DNA of 52,500 nt from assembly GCA_003254885.1 (NCBI GenBank), contig QANT01002053.1, positions 1 to 52,500 of the forward strand, given 5' to 3'. Below the pieces are notes generated by a model. The model did no database searches. It was given only the letters and a program-made list of their open reading frames with translations, and was not told the origin of the DNA. How positions within the stretch are numbered: the first letter of the stretch is position 1; each line of letters opens with the position of its first letter. Positions 36,097 through 46,599 of this stretch are shown here, one piece after another. The DNA comes from Purshia tridentata. Its lineage: Eukaryota; Streptophyta; Magnoliopsida; Rosales; Rosaceae. Position numbers and translations under genes: made by a program.

Positions 36097-36744
36097 CCTG
36101 CAAAAGAATATGCAGTCCTCTTAGTAACGTGGAAAATTCACATAAATAAGCACAAACAAAGTGATCAGATAAATGAAATGTTTAAACAAATGATAGTTTC
36201 ACCATTAATTCTTATAGGCATCCCACTTGAATAGAGCAGATCAAACTTCTAAAACATTATAACGGCATCAGAGCTCTATGAAACTTCATGCATATAAATA
36301 AGAACACTAAAAGGCAACTACTTTAAGCATTCAGCAGGGGCCTTAGAAAATGCAAAGTCTAAGAGGAAATATATTAATTCTAAAGGTTTCAGGCTGCTGC
36401 TTGACCGTACATGCTAGGACACAAAGCATCCAATCAAAAATCAATGATTGAATGGGACCTAGATATAAAGACATAATAAATTAAATAAAAAAGTGAGAGG
36501 GATATTTCTAAAATTAATCATATAAAAAGAACACAGATTTTTCACATAATTACATAGTTTATGCCCCGTGCCCTATTAACGATAAAATAACAGTACTTGT
36601 CATTGAACTGCATGATGTATTGAGCATGGAGGAATCCTAGTTTTGATGAGCCACTTCAATTAAAATAGGGAATTGGCAAATATAATAAAAAGGGATGATA
36701 AAATATTCAAAAAGTTCCCTAAAGATTAATGATTAGAATTTACC
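36097..36744 (-). other. Possible CalS12 3'-UTR intron (36743 to 36098)
   Basis: Directly after the stop the sense strand reads TAAG|GTAAATTC, a good donor. About 645 bp later there is TTCTTTTGCAG|GTTTGATG, a good acceptor, so the 3'-UTR exon would begin at 36097. No clear AATAAA was found downstream, so the gene end is unplaced. Confidence 0.4.
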
Positions 36745-39700
36745 TTAATTCACATCAACCTTAGATTTTTTTCCCGTAACAATCTGGAATATACGAAGGC
36801 CCCTGCTGAATGCTTCATTAAACAATATCCTAGTCTGCATAGACTGGAAACCAGGAAACCATGATAATGCTGCCACAGGAACCAATACAATAACCCCAAA
36901 TAATATATCGTATAGTCGAGCCACTGAAACAACAACGTCCCATAGTATAGTGCGCTGCAGAAAGGGCCGAAATACTTGTGCTATCAATATCAAGCCCCAT
37001 CCAGTGGGGACAAATGCCAGAAGACTAGTGAAAATATCCAAGAATTTGAACTGTGTGAATTCCAACAGGGCAATTATGACGAGCATTGCAAGTGTAATGA
37101 CAAGAAATTGGACCATTCGATAGTAAATGTGATCTTTTGCTGCATATTTGTCCCGAGCATACGCTATTACAATATAAATGCCAAAAGCCACAAACACATA
37201 GATCCAAGACAGCATGTAAACAGCAATACTGGTACTTCCTGCAGCAATTCCAAGCTGGTACACAATCCCATATTGGAAAAAGAAGAAGCGGAGGTCTATA
37301 AGTATCTCCAGAAACTTTCCCCATAAGCCAGTTGTCTTTAGATGATCCTGCTCCTCATACCACCATCTTTCCCAGCTCTGTTCAGCTTTTGCAAACACAC
37401 TGCCCCGATACCAAATCCAGTTCATGAAGTCATCAAAGTCTTCTACAGCCTTCAACCAATCAAAGCCAGAAGGATTAAAAACAAAGGGGGCCATAAACCA
37501 TGACAAAACCAGGAACCAACTAGTGATGGTCATGGCTATGTAAATAAATGTGTCTTTTGCTACGGGACTATGTGCTGCATAAACTGTAAGTATCAAACCA
37601 AGTTCAATTGCTTTTACAAAATGGCTACGAGCATAGAGTCTATAATTCTCTGCAAAACTCTTGTGCTGCACAACAAATCCACGTCCAGTTGCACGATACT
37701 TTGCACCACCATGAAGAATAGTTCGCCCAAAAAAGTGGGTGCGAGTTCCCATTGAGAATGTGTAGAAAACTGATGAAAGCTGGAGCTGCATCGTTAAGAA
37801 ATCCCAGATCGCTTGAAGGAACCCATGCTCAAGAGTATTCTCCACTATCATTGGAAGGGCAGTGAAGAGACCAAGTTGGACAATGAACTGCTGATTCAAG
37901 ATTGTACCGAGTGCTCTGTTACTGATGTCATTTGCCAATATAGAACCTTCAAGACCACTAAGAGCCAGATAAAGACGGCCCCATAAAAATGCATACACAG
38001 TAAGAACAACCATCATTGTATTAAAAAAGAATCCAACGGTAGTATAAAAGAATGATAGCATCCGGAAGAAATCCAGCCTATGACCCAACCTATAAACATC
38101 TCTGCTGAGAACTTGTTCCCCATTCCCACTAGCAACTTTGGCCTCAAACATGGAAATTTGGTTGAACCCAACATCCCTTCCCTTGCCAACTTGGATGTAT
38201 TCATGGTGTGTGACATTGCCTCCACGCAACGTGCAATTAAAGCCAGCAAAAATGTCTTCACTAATGTTAATCACCCTGGAAGCTTTACTGATGCCACCTC
38301 GAGTCAAGAACCAAAACCGGTCAAACACATCTGGATGGCCATAATGCATTCGAATTTTCAAAGGGTTTGCCAGCACCCGCTGTCCCAAGGTGACAAAACT
38401 TGTTTCTTGAGCTGACATGAACCAAGCAAGTGATGAGACAGAACCAGTAAAAATATGCTCCCTGACTCCCAAGATTGTAGGCTTCCGGATTCCAGAATAG
38501 CGCCTGTATTCTTCCAATAGATTCCGCATTTTGAGTGCCTCCTCAAAATAATTGTCTTGGTTCATATCAATGGTCTGAACTGCATCACCACGAGTGAAGA
38601 TAATGGCATGATTTTGATTCTCTGGTTTTCCCTCACCGAGCTTCAAGGGACCAGGCAACTTTATGCGGTAGATTTCCACTTCCTTCTCTAATTGCTGATC
38701 ATACTTCACAAGAACAGAATAGTACTCCTTCTCATCCCTTCCAGTTGAAACCTCGTCAACATAGGCAACTCGCAGTGCTTCATTGGTTTTCATCAAATAC
38801 AAAATTTCATCAGCATGGGGATCTTTTTTCGCCTTTTGTGTTCCATATATCTGGCATGCAACCACATATGTATATTTCATCAAAATCGTCCCATATTCAT
38901 GACCTTTGAACAACAAGTTCACATGACTCCTTGATCTACTTAAACTCCTGAAAGAAGGTGACCTTTCCGAGCTCAAACCATCTGTGCCAATGTCTCGCAT
39001 CATGGAAACAAGTTCTTGTGATCCTTCCCGAATGTCCATCTCTGACGCAGAATCCAGAAATGCCAACATCTTAAGGGCCCGATAATAATACATCATTCCC
39101 CTTACAGTCCGACTAAGTGTCTGGCCTCTGTAAGATGCCCAAAGCCTGAGATCTTTCAACTTCGTTGTCCATATTTCATCATCTTTCCCCATTCCTTCTC
39201 GGTGCATCCTCTCCAAAAAATTCTTCCACTCATCGACATATATTGTCTTCAAATAATACAGGATAGAAATCCCATCTTCATTCTCAGTACGTAGTTGTTC
39301 TTTGCTATACAATACTTCTTCATTGTAGTAAGGGGTCAGAACACTGAAAGCCATCATTTTCTCAACTTGAGGGGCATGTGGTATGTTCATAAATAGGGAG
39401 TTACTAAAGAAGGCAATTCTGCGTCTTGCCTCAAGGTTAACTGGGATATTTTGCATTGAGTCCCGAGAGGTAAGTATTGTGTGCAAGCGTCGAACCTGCC
39501 GATAGAAGGATACGTTAGTAGGATCAGGCCACTCAACAACATTTTCAAAAAGCAGCCCATCAGCAGAAGATGGATTACAAGGAGCCAAACCATCCTCCAT
39601 CAGCTGTTCAGTACTTCTTTTCTCCTTGAAAAAATCTCGAATGGCAATCTCATAGAGGGCCTGCAGAGTATTTACCACCTGGTTGGTATCTTTCTGAGTT

Positions 39701-42108
39701 TTGTTCAAAAGCTCGACAAGTTTGATCAACTTGGCATGGAGCTGTGGAAGTGCAGTCGTTTTAAATGTTTTCGTGAACTTCTCAATCTGAAGAGAGTGAT
39801 CAATTTCCTGAAACAAGACTGTCACAATGGAATGCTCTTCTGTATTGGTTTTGATAATCTCAAGTAGCAAGTGCTTGATACAATTATAAGCTTCTATAAC
39901 AGCGCAGCGCCTGTACTCATTCTTGCATATCTTATACCAGAGCCACCTATCAGGAGCATCTACTAACTCTTTGGCCTGGCTAAGTGCAAGCAGAAGTTCA
40001 TTGCACAGAAGAAAACAAGGCCAGCGAATAACCTTGACATTCCAAGAATTCTGTGGCAGCTCTAACAACTCAACCTCGCAGTCAGAAATTATATCTTCTT
40101 CCCTGAAGATCAAAATTATCTCATTCCATATCAAAGCAAACTTGGTTGCCTCAACCTGATTGGATTCTAGCTTCTTATACGGCCGTCCAAGCCCATACCT
40201 CAGCTTCAACCGGTGGATGGCATCATTAAACTTACTCCTCAGTGTCCCCCTTGCATTTAACAGCTGCTCTTCTGGCATGAGATTAAACTGAATTGCACTT
40301 GCAAAGAACTGGAATCTCAGCCTTAGTTGTTGGATATTCCGAATCTCACCCAAATGTGCAAACAACCCCACTAAAGCCCCCACAAGAGAGGAGTAGATTG
40401 AATACCAAATCTGCAAATCCATGAGGTATATGAGAACGACTGGAAGCCACAGCAATCCCACTGCCAATCTGTTGCTGTCACCAAAAAACTGATGCCATTC
40501 ATAGTGATCAACCTTAAGTTTTAAGAGTGCTTGTGATGGCTCAATCATGGGTTTAATCTGCATGAAGTAACTGAAAGAAAATTTCGTAGAAAGCACCAAA
40601 ATCCAGAACAAAGAGTACTTTATATTGTCAAAAAGGCCTTCCCTCAAGCCACGGCCAACAAAAGTTCTGCTCTGAAACCACCAAGACAACATGTAAAATA
40701 TCTTCCAGTTTGTGTTCTCAAGAAAATTCCGAATCCAAGGAAGAATAAACAGGGCTAAAGCCAAAAGCTCTGGAATGATGAAAACCAATGCCACCACCAG
40801 AAAATTCACCACCCGCCTATCTGCTTCAGCAGACCACCGGTTATCCTGATTTCTCTGCGACCATATCCTCCCATAAAACACCCCAAAAACCACAATCCAT
40901 CCTGCAGCAACTATGCTCTTCAAGACCATCCTCACTCCGAGCCCCAAAGTCTCCCTTGAAACCAAACTATACTGCATCCCCACATCAAGCAACGACTGCA
41001 AGAACCTCAAACCACTCCATGTGAAAAACACAGTCAAAACCTTGACCTGCACCTCCCTACTCTCCAACGCCTGCCATGGAAACTCCCTCTTCTCCCAAGC
41101 AACAATAATAGCAGCCTGAAGGAACAAAATCAGCATGATCCAAAGCTTGTCAAAGCTCCTAAACAAGTTCCAAAACGACCTCTGCTCCACAAACCCAGTT
41201 TTACCCACATGCTTACTCTTACTAGAAGTAACAAAGAAGTTGCTCCCAACATCAATAGGCCACTTAAGTTTCTCAAAACTCCTCTTACTCCAAAAATATT
41301 CATTGATATCATCATAGTTCCTCCACACACTATGAGGAGCAGTCCCATTCTTGCTACTATCAACCTCAGCTCTAATCGTCTCGTAAATCGGCTTCACAAT
41401 ATAATTCAAGAAAGCATTCTCGCCCGAAATCGAGGGCATCACAGGCTGACCCGTACTCTCATCAATGTAATCCTCCAAAATTTTGTTCAACTCCATAGCC
41501 ATATTATGAAATATATAGCAAATACACTCAGGAACAAACCTTAAATTGGCGGCCTCGCCCCATATCAACAAGTAGAGGCCGACGTAGAGGAGCTCGCGGC
41601 GCTGGTCCTCGGCGGAGGCCACGCGGCGATCGGAGATCCAAATGTTGGATTTCTTTCCCAGATAGGAGCACCAGTTGGTGTAGTTCTTGAGGAGCTTGAG
41701 GCGGAACTTGCGCAAAACGGCGCCGTCCAGCGTGTCAATGTTGTCGGGGGGAGGATTGAGGCGCATCTGGGCGTTGGCGAGGTGGAGGACGATGTGCTCG
41801 CGCTGGTTACGAACGTTGTCATATTGGAAGCCGAAGAAAATGGCGAGCCAGTCGAGGAGGTCCATGTGGGGCTGCCATTGGGCGTAGGGGGGGCGCCGGA
41901 GGTTGCCGACGGCGCGTAAGGAGGCCGCGGCGGCGCGTACCTCGGGGAATCGAAGAGAGGGATGGTCAGCGAGGAGGTTGTGGACGGGGATTATGTTGTA
42001 AGGCTCGGACTCGGGGTCTGGGTCGGTGGAGTGGGCTGAGGTGGACCTGGGCCGGCGGTGGGCTGGTGGTGGACCGGGGACTAGAGGAGTACCCTGGCGG
42101 CTACTCAT
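36745..42108 (-). CDS. CALS12: Callose synthase 12 (1,3-beta-glucan synthase, GSL5/PMR4 type)
   Basis: Plasma-membrane UDP-glucose:1,3-beta-glucan glucosyltransferase (GT48), which in Arabidopsis makes wound and papillary callose. 1787 aa from ATG 42108; the frame extends 11 codons up to a GTG, not used because MSSRQGTPL then EPYNIIPVHNLL matches the family start. The N-terminal part carries NVRNQREHIVLHLANAQMRL and GLYLLIWGEAANLRFVPECI (FKS1 domain 1). A first TM block spans about 315-640. The large cytosolic catalytic loop follows, with GRPYKKLESNQVEA, RDSMQNIPVNLEARRRIAFF, YKGH-like FKGHEYGTILMKYTYVVACQ, GEGKPENQNHAIIFTRGDA, HPDVFDRFWFLTRGGISKAS and NISEDIFAGFNCTLRGGN. A second TM block runs to the end, GLRIFQIVTGKKSKVDVN. 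The coding region has no intron, as expected for the GSL1/GSL5 clade; other callose synthases have dozens of exons. Intact. Confidence 0.97.
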   Translation of the reverse strand: MSSRQGTPLVPGPPPAHRRPRSTSAHSTDPDPESEPYNIIPVHNLLADHPSLRFPEVRAAAASLRAVGNLRRPPYAQWQPHMDLLDWLAIFFGFQYDNVRNQREHIVLHLANAQMRLNPPPDNIDTLDGAVLRKFRLKLLKNYTNWCSYLGKKSNIWISDRRVASAEDQRRELLYVGLYLLIWGEAANLRFVPECICYIFHNMAMELNKILEDYIDESTGQPVMPSISGENAFLNYIVKPIYETIRAEVDSSKNGTAPHSVWRNYDDINEYFWSKRSFEKLKWPIDVGSNFFVTSSKSKHVGKTGFVEQRSFWNLFRSFDKLWIMLILFLQAAIIVAWEKREFPWQALESREVQVKVLTVFFTWSGLRFLQSLLDVGMQYSLVSRETLGLGVRMVLKSIVAAGWIVVFGVFYGRIWSQRNQDNRWSAEADRRVVNFLVVALVFIIPELLALALFILPWIRNFLENTNWKIFYMLSWWFQSRTFVGRGLREGLFDNIKYSLFWILVLSTKFSFSYFMQIKPMIEPSQALLKLKVDHYEWHQFFGDSNRLAVGLLWLPVVLIYLMDLQIWYSIYSSLVGALVGLFAHLGEIRNIQQLRLRFQFFASAIQFNLMPEEQLLNARGTLRSKFNDAIHRLKLRYGLGRPYKKLESNQVEATKFALIWNEIILIFREEDIISDCEVELLELPQNSWNVKVIRWPCFLLCNELLLALSQAKELVDAPDRWLWYKICKNEYRRCAVIEAYNCIKHLLLEIIKTNTEEHSIVTVLFQEIDHSLQIEKFTKTFKTTALPQLHAKLIKLVELLNKTQKDTNQVVNTLQALYEIAIRDFFKEKRSTEQLMEDGLAPCNPSSADGLLFENVVEWPDPTNVSFYRQVRRLHTILTSRDSMQNIPVNLEARRRIAFFSNSLFMNIPHAPQVEKMMAFSVLTPYYNEEVLYSKEQLRTENEDGISILYYLKTIYVDEWKNFLERMHREGMGKDDEIWTTKLKDLRLWASYRGQTLSRTVRGMMYYYRALKMLAFLDSASEMDIREGSQELVSMMRDIGTDGLSSERSPSFRSLSRSRSHVNLLFKGHEYGTILMKYTYVVACQIYGTQKAKKDPHADEILYLMKTNEALRVAYVDEVSTGRDEKEYYSVLVKYDQQLEKEVEIYRIKLPGPLKLGEGKPENQNHAIIFTRGDAVQTIDMNQDNYFEEALKMRNLLEEYRRYSGIRKPTILGVREHIFTGSVSSLAWFMSAQETSFVTLGQRVLANPLKIRMHYGHPDVFDRFWFLTRGGISKASRVINISEDIFAGFNCTLRGGNVTHHEYIQVGKGRDVGFNQISMFEAKVASGNGEQVLSRDVYRLGHRLDFFRMLSFFYTTVGFFFNTMMVVLTVYAFLWGRLYLALSGLEGSILANDISNRALGTILNQQFIVQLGLFTALPMIVENTLEHGFLQAIWDFLTMQLQLSSVFYTFSMGTRTHFFGRTILHGGAKYRATGRGFVVQHKSFAENYRLYARSHFVKAIELGLILTVYAAHSPVAKDTFIYIAMTITSWFLVLSWFMAPFVFNPSGFDWLKAVEDFDDFMNWIWYRGSVFAKAEQSWERWWYEEQDHLKTTGLWGKFLEILIDLRFFFFQYGIVYQLGIAAGSTSIAVYMLSWIYVFVAFGIYIVIAYARDKYAAKDHIYYRMVQFLVITLAMLVIIALLEFTQFKFLDIFTSLLAFVPTGWGLILIAQVFRPFLQRTILWDVVVSVARLYDILFGVIVLVPVAALSWFPGFQSMQTRILFNEAFSRGLRIFQIVTGKKSKVDVN

Positions 42109-42113
42109 GGCAT
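42105..42113 (-). promoter_or_regulatory. Minimal two-codon uORF overlapping the CalS12 start
   Basis: The sense strand reads CTTCATGCCATGAGT. An ATG at 42113 is followed by CCA and TGA, and that TGA overlaps the main ATG (ATGA). The upstream ATG has T at -3 (weak), while the main one has G at -3, so leaky scanning probably serves the main frame. This assumes transcription starts upstream of 42113. Confidence 0.5.
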
Positions 42114-43990
42114 GAAGAAGGATCAGAAAAAATGGCAGCACGGAGGTTGTGTTTGTTAGGCGGTGGTTTTAGTTTCAGACCCGTTTGTTTTGTATTTCTT
42201 TGCCGGTGAAATCAGAGAAGGGGGAAGGCAAAGAGGGGACAGCTGGTGTTGGTGAGGGTGTAACGTGCAAAACCAAATTGGAAAGAGTGGGAGAAGAAAA
42301 GACCAAAGAGGAGGGATACTCTCCTTTTTTGTTTACTCGGTTACCCTTATTTCAAATTTTTGGCTCTTTGCATGTTTCAATTTTTCATTTTTTTTTTCTT
42401 TTATTGTCTATACTTCGAAATTTCTCATACTTTGATATTTTCGCATTTATCTAGTCTTACATGTATGATCTTTGTTTTTTTCAACTTATTACCTATTGTC
42501 TTGATTTTGGGATTTAGTTTTATTTTTCAGAATTTTAAAAATATAAGAATCGAGCAAACATGATTTCGACACTACTTGAGAACATTAACCCTTTTTTAAA
42601 TTCTTTTTCTCGCTAAAATGTAGAGGTCATAATGCTTTAAACTAAATTCATTTAATTTCCCAAAAAAGATTACTAATCTTAACTTTTTAAGGAATCCTTC
42701 ATTAGTGGAATTAGAAAATTGATTCAAACACAATTTCAAGAAGTAACACATTTGGTTCAAGTGTAAAACACATTTCATGTTTACAAAATCTATAAACCAT
42801 CACCTTGTTTTAATGGTGAAATCCTAGACACCCCGACACTCAAAATTTGGTGCTAAAGAGCGTGAATGTTCGAGTCCTCTCCAAGGCATAACACTGAATG
42901 TTGAGAATAAAAATAAGAGGATAAAACCATTTATTTTGCGAGTGGATTGCTTTTTTTTTTTTATAAAAAAAATTATATTTGTCCTTTATGGTAATTAAGA
43001 GTTGGAGTAAACTGATAAATTTTTAGTAATTAAACAATTTTTATTCCGATTCATGATCATTAGTAGATAAATGAGTGAGAATAAACTTCATTTTTACTCT
43101 TATTCTAAATGGTTAGTAAACAATCTAATAAGAATGACTCTTCCCCACTCATATTCCTTCTCTCCCTCATTTCATCTCGCTCTCATTCTTTCTCTTTCCC
43201 AATCCATGTTATTAAATGTGACCTAAGAGAGGAGTCGGTCAGTATAAATATGAAATTATGCCAACAATAACACTTTGGAAAATATTACATGTACTCATTT
43301 TTATCCCAATCAATGTGGCATGTGATATGTACACAACATAATTAAATTATAAATAATAGTGAATGTGTTGTACGCTTAAATGTGATAATCATAATTCCAT
43401 ATATATTGGGAAAAAAAGGTTAGAGAAGAACAATTGGGTTGGATAGTATTGTCTTATTTCTACATTTATATATGTATAATTAACCATGGTCCTTCAAGAC
43501 TTAGGCAAAATAGTTATGTAATAATAAAAAATTGGAAAAAGAAAGAACTAATAAAAATTTAAAAACCGCTTTTTTACATCCAAGATAATATTAAAATTGA
43601 TTATTTAGAAAAAGACTTTTTCTAAAAATTAAACAAAAAGCTATATATAAAGATTCTTATATCAATTATGACATAAAATGAAACATCTTAGGTTGTTTTT
43701 TCTTTTTCTGATTAGTGGTTACGTAGAAGTGTGACCAAATATTAATGAGCAATTATTATTCATAGTGGGAATCCTTGAAATTAATAGGGGATGCACTAAA
43801 ACGATATAAATGATATGTTGAATTGGAAATGTTCCTCCAATTGATCACACGGAGATTCTTGACCCTAAAATTCGTCCTTTATTTGAAAAAGACAAATTCC
43901 AATTGATTATCTTCCCTTGAAGGAATTAAAAATCGTAATATTTCTTTTTAAAGACAAATTCCCACATTCAATTAGTATAGAACAGTATTT
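42109..43990. other. CalS12 5' flank
   Basis: 42109-42330 is less AT-rich and probably holds the 5' UTR and core promoter. I could not place a TATA box. Beyond 42350 the DNA is AT-rich with no recognised gene or repeat. Confidence 0.5.
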
Positions 43991-44254
43991 GTTAGCACAT
44001 GATCGGAATCGTTTACTCTTTAAATTACCTATTAAAGATTATCTCTGTAAAAAATCAAATCAATTGAAAATAGTTTGACTATATAAATGTTAATTACATA
44101 GAAACAATCAACGGTTAGGAAACAAATCATTTTTTATTCAAAAATTATTGATTTTTTTATATAGACTATAACAATTTCTGATTGATTTAATTTTTGACAA
44201 AAATGATTTTTTATAGGTGATTTAAAAAATAAATTATTATCATTATGCGTTAAC
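43991..44254. mobile_element. Long-TIR MITE, copy 1
   Basis: The left arm GTTAGCACATGA...TAAATTACCTATTAAAGATTA..TCTGTAAAAAATCAAATCAATTGAAAATAGTTTGACTATATA is mirrored by the right arm ending GCGTTAAC at 44254. Arms are about 100 bp with mismatches, about 260 bp in total. It shares its inner arm words with the element at 44923-45277. Confidence 0.7.
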
Positions 44255-44922
44255 ATTGTCAAAATTGTGATTTATAAATACGAGGTAACCTTGAAGTACC
44301 CAAAGGTGATCCAAATATTGTTTATTAGTAAATGATGTTTTTTCCAAATTAATACTCAATTGGTTACACTAATTTAAAAGAGGGAGTGAGATGACATATT
44401 TCAAGTTTAAGGGGTAGTGAGAAGTAAAAGGAAAGAGCCAACAGAGAAAGCATAAATGGAAAATATTTCACGTTACCGGCGGCAGCTTTGTTATGATAGT
44501 TTAGTATGTTGTAATATTTTATTGTGGTCTTTGTCATGAAATGAAGCTTCTGTTTGTGTCCGAATAAGAAAATGCTATTTATTATTTCCCTTCTTTGGAG
44601 GATTCACACTTTGCAAACCGCAATAATTTGTATTAAAGCGTGTGCCTGCCCGGTGGCCAATGCTAAGTTAACGTCTAGGATGCATTTTAGATCTACATCC
44701 AATATATTCAAATATAAAGTCAAACGCACTTCTTCCTAATAGAATATTTCAATTTGAATGGGTCCTTCCTAATTCAACCTGTCCATCAGACTTTTAGAAA
44801 AAAAACAAAGTTTTCTGGTTTAACTAAGGTCCATGTATGCATGGAGTTCGGCTGTACATGACTTGTTTTACACTTTTTATTTGGCTACATTACTTGCATT
44901 ACATATTAATTTTTTGAGAGAG

Positions 44923-45277
44923 AATGCTAATTGCTTTCTTTTTGTGCATTTTGTTCATTTTATAGTGTAATTTTACGATTGAAACTGTTCAATTTCTATA
45001 TTATCCTTTATAGATTATTTCTGTAAAAAATTAAACAAATCAGAAATTGTTTAGTCATCTAACTGTTATCAAATAAATAGATTGTTTTGATAACAGTTAA
45101 ATTTACAGTTAGTTATTTGATAACAGTTAAATGATTGAACGATTTCTAATTTGGTTAATTTTTTTGTAGAGATGATCTATAAATGATGATCTAGAAATTG
45201 AATGGTTCCAATCGTGAGATTTCATTGTCAAATAAACAAAAAAAAATGCACAAAGAGAAAACACAAAGAGCAAGCAT
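44923..45277. mobile_element. Long-TIR MITE, copy 2 of the same family
   Basis: The left arm (AATGCTAATTGCTTTC...TTTGTGCAT...CGATTGAAACTGTTCAATTTCTA...AACTGTTATCAAATAA to about 45077) is mirrored by 45116-45277 (TTATTTGATAACAGTTAAAT...GGTTCCAATCG...GCACAAAG...AGCATT). Arms are about 155 bp, nearly the whole element. No ORF. It would form a strong hairpin. Confidence 0.8.
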
Positions 45278-45679
45278 TTAGTATTTTCCTTTTTAAGTTC
45301 TTTTTCTTTACAAAACGACATGCAACAATATTATTTTTTTTAAATGACGTGCAAGTTTTATAATAAATTATATGCTTTCAGATGCATCCACAAATTATTC
45401 AAATATTTGTAAGTAGATGCAAAGAGGCCGCTATCACCGATATTTTAACTGCTCCCACCTAGACTCCATCAACTTTCTTAAGTTATAACATCTTTGATTC
45501 CTCAAAATTACATCAAAAAAGAAAGAGAAAAAGCTAAAGGATTCTCCATCATAAGTTCATAAATCATACTTCCTTGCTAATTGGATATGCAATAGGAAAG
45601 CATATTCCAAACACAGATCTAGAATTATAAATAACAATTAAATAATCAAACCAGAAAAATAATTAATTTTAAATATGAT

Positions 45680-46510
45680 TTTCTATCAAAAGAACTTAAA
45701 TTTTAGTGAGGGAACCAATTCAGGACTTCAATTTCAAAAGTGTCTCCGTTAAGACTAAAACTTTACTTAAGAATCAAATGAGGATTTTCCGTCACTTTGT
45801 TAGGATTAAAACTTCACTTAAGAGTTAAGAGTTAAGAGTCAAATGATGATTTTCCATCATTTTAACACTAATATCTGTTATTTTAAAAACAAATTTGACA
45901 TTTTTCAATATTAAAATGTTTAAAAAAATAAAACTAAAATAAGAAAATTAATTAAAAAAACTTAAAGAAGAAACAACAAGCTAAAAAGAAGAGAAAAATA
46001 AAGTACCCTCAAAGTAACTCAGTTCTTATCCTTCTTTTTTTCCATTTTTTATCATTTGTCAAGATAGGGAGGACCAAAGGAGGTACGTCTGTACCAAAAA
46101 ATTGAAAGAAAAAAAATAAATATAAAAAAAGGGAGGAGCATACCCTCCCTCCTCCTCCCCACTAAACCCCAGCCCCGTCGGCCTTACTCCTCGCATCAAT
46201 TATGCCCCATCTCTTTTTTTCTCTCTGTTCAGATCGGTGGCTATGCCCCTTCTTTATTCAATGACTTCTAGATCTGTGCTTCCAAATGGGCATCCTTTCA
46301 CGTTAGCACAGGGGTTGCTACCGAGAGAGAAAACAGGGGTCACCCATTTTCTCTTAAAAATAATGGACGTTAGCATTAAAGTGACGAAAAATCCTCATCT
46401 GATCCGTAAGTGAAGTTTTAGTCCAATGGAGTCCTAATGGAAACATTTTTAAAGTTGAAGTCCTGAATTGGCTCTGCCACCAAAGTTAAAGTCCTTTTGA
46501 CATATTTTTC
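45680..46510. mobile_element. Foldback / long-TIR non-autonomous transposon
   Basis: The left arm 45680-45870 (TCAAAAGAACTTAAATTTTAG, CCAATTCAGGACTTCAA, GAGGATTTTCCGTCACTTT) is mirrored by 46368-46510 (AAAGTGACGAAAAATCCTCAT, TTGAAGTCCTGAATTGG, TAAAGTCCTTTTGACA). The interior, about 480 bp, has no ORF. Part of the left arm is itself repeated (ACTTAAGAGTTAAGAGTTAAG). It could be a MULE-type MITE; the target duplication was not resolved. Confidence 0.75.
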
Positions 46511-46599
46511 TTTTTAAATATTTGTAAAATATAAAATAAATATCTTGAAAATCAGAGAAAAGCTTCAACAAATTCTTTGCTTGCTTTCACTTTCATTAG

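Noticed and set aside
36976..41887. Many ORFs of 60-128 aa on both strands
   Set aside because: Shadows of the callose synthase reading frame in other frames.
42109..42141. N-terminal extension MLPFFLILLHA of callose synthase, resembling a signal anchor
   Set aside because: It starts at GTG, not ATG. The in-frame ATG at 42108 matches the family start, and callose synthases have a cytosolic N-terminus.
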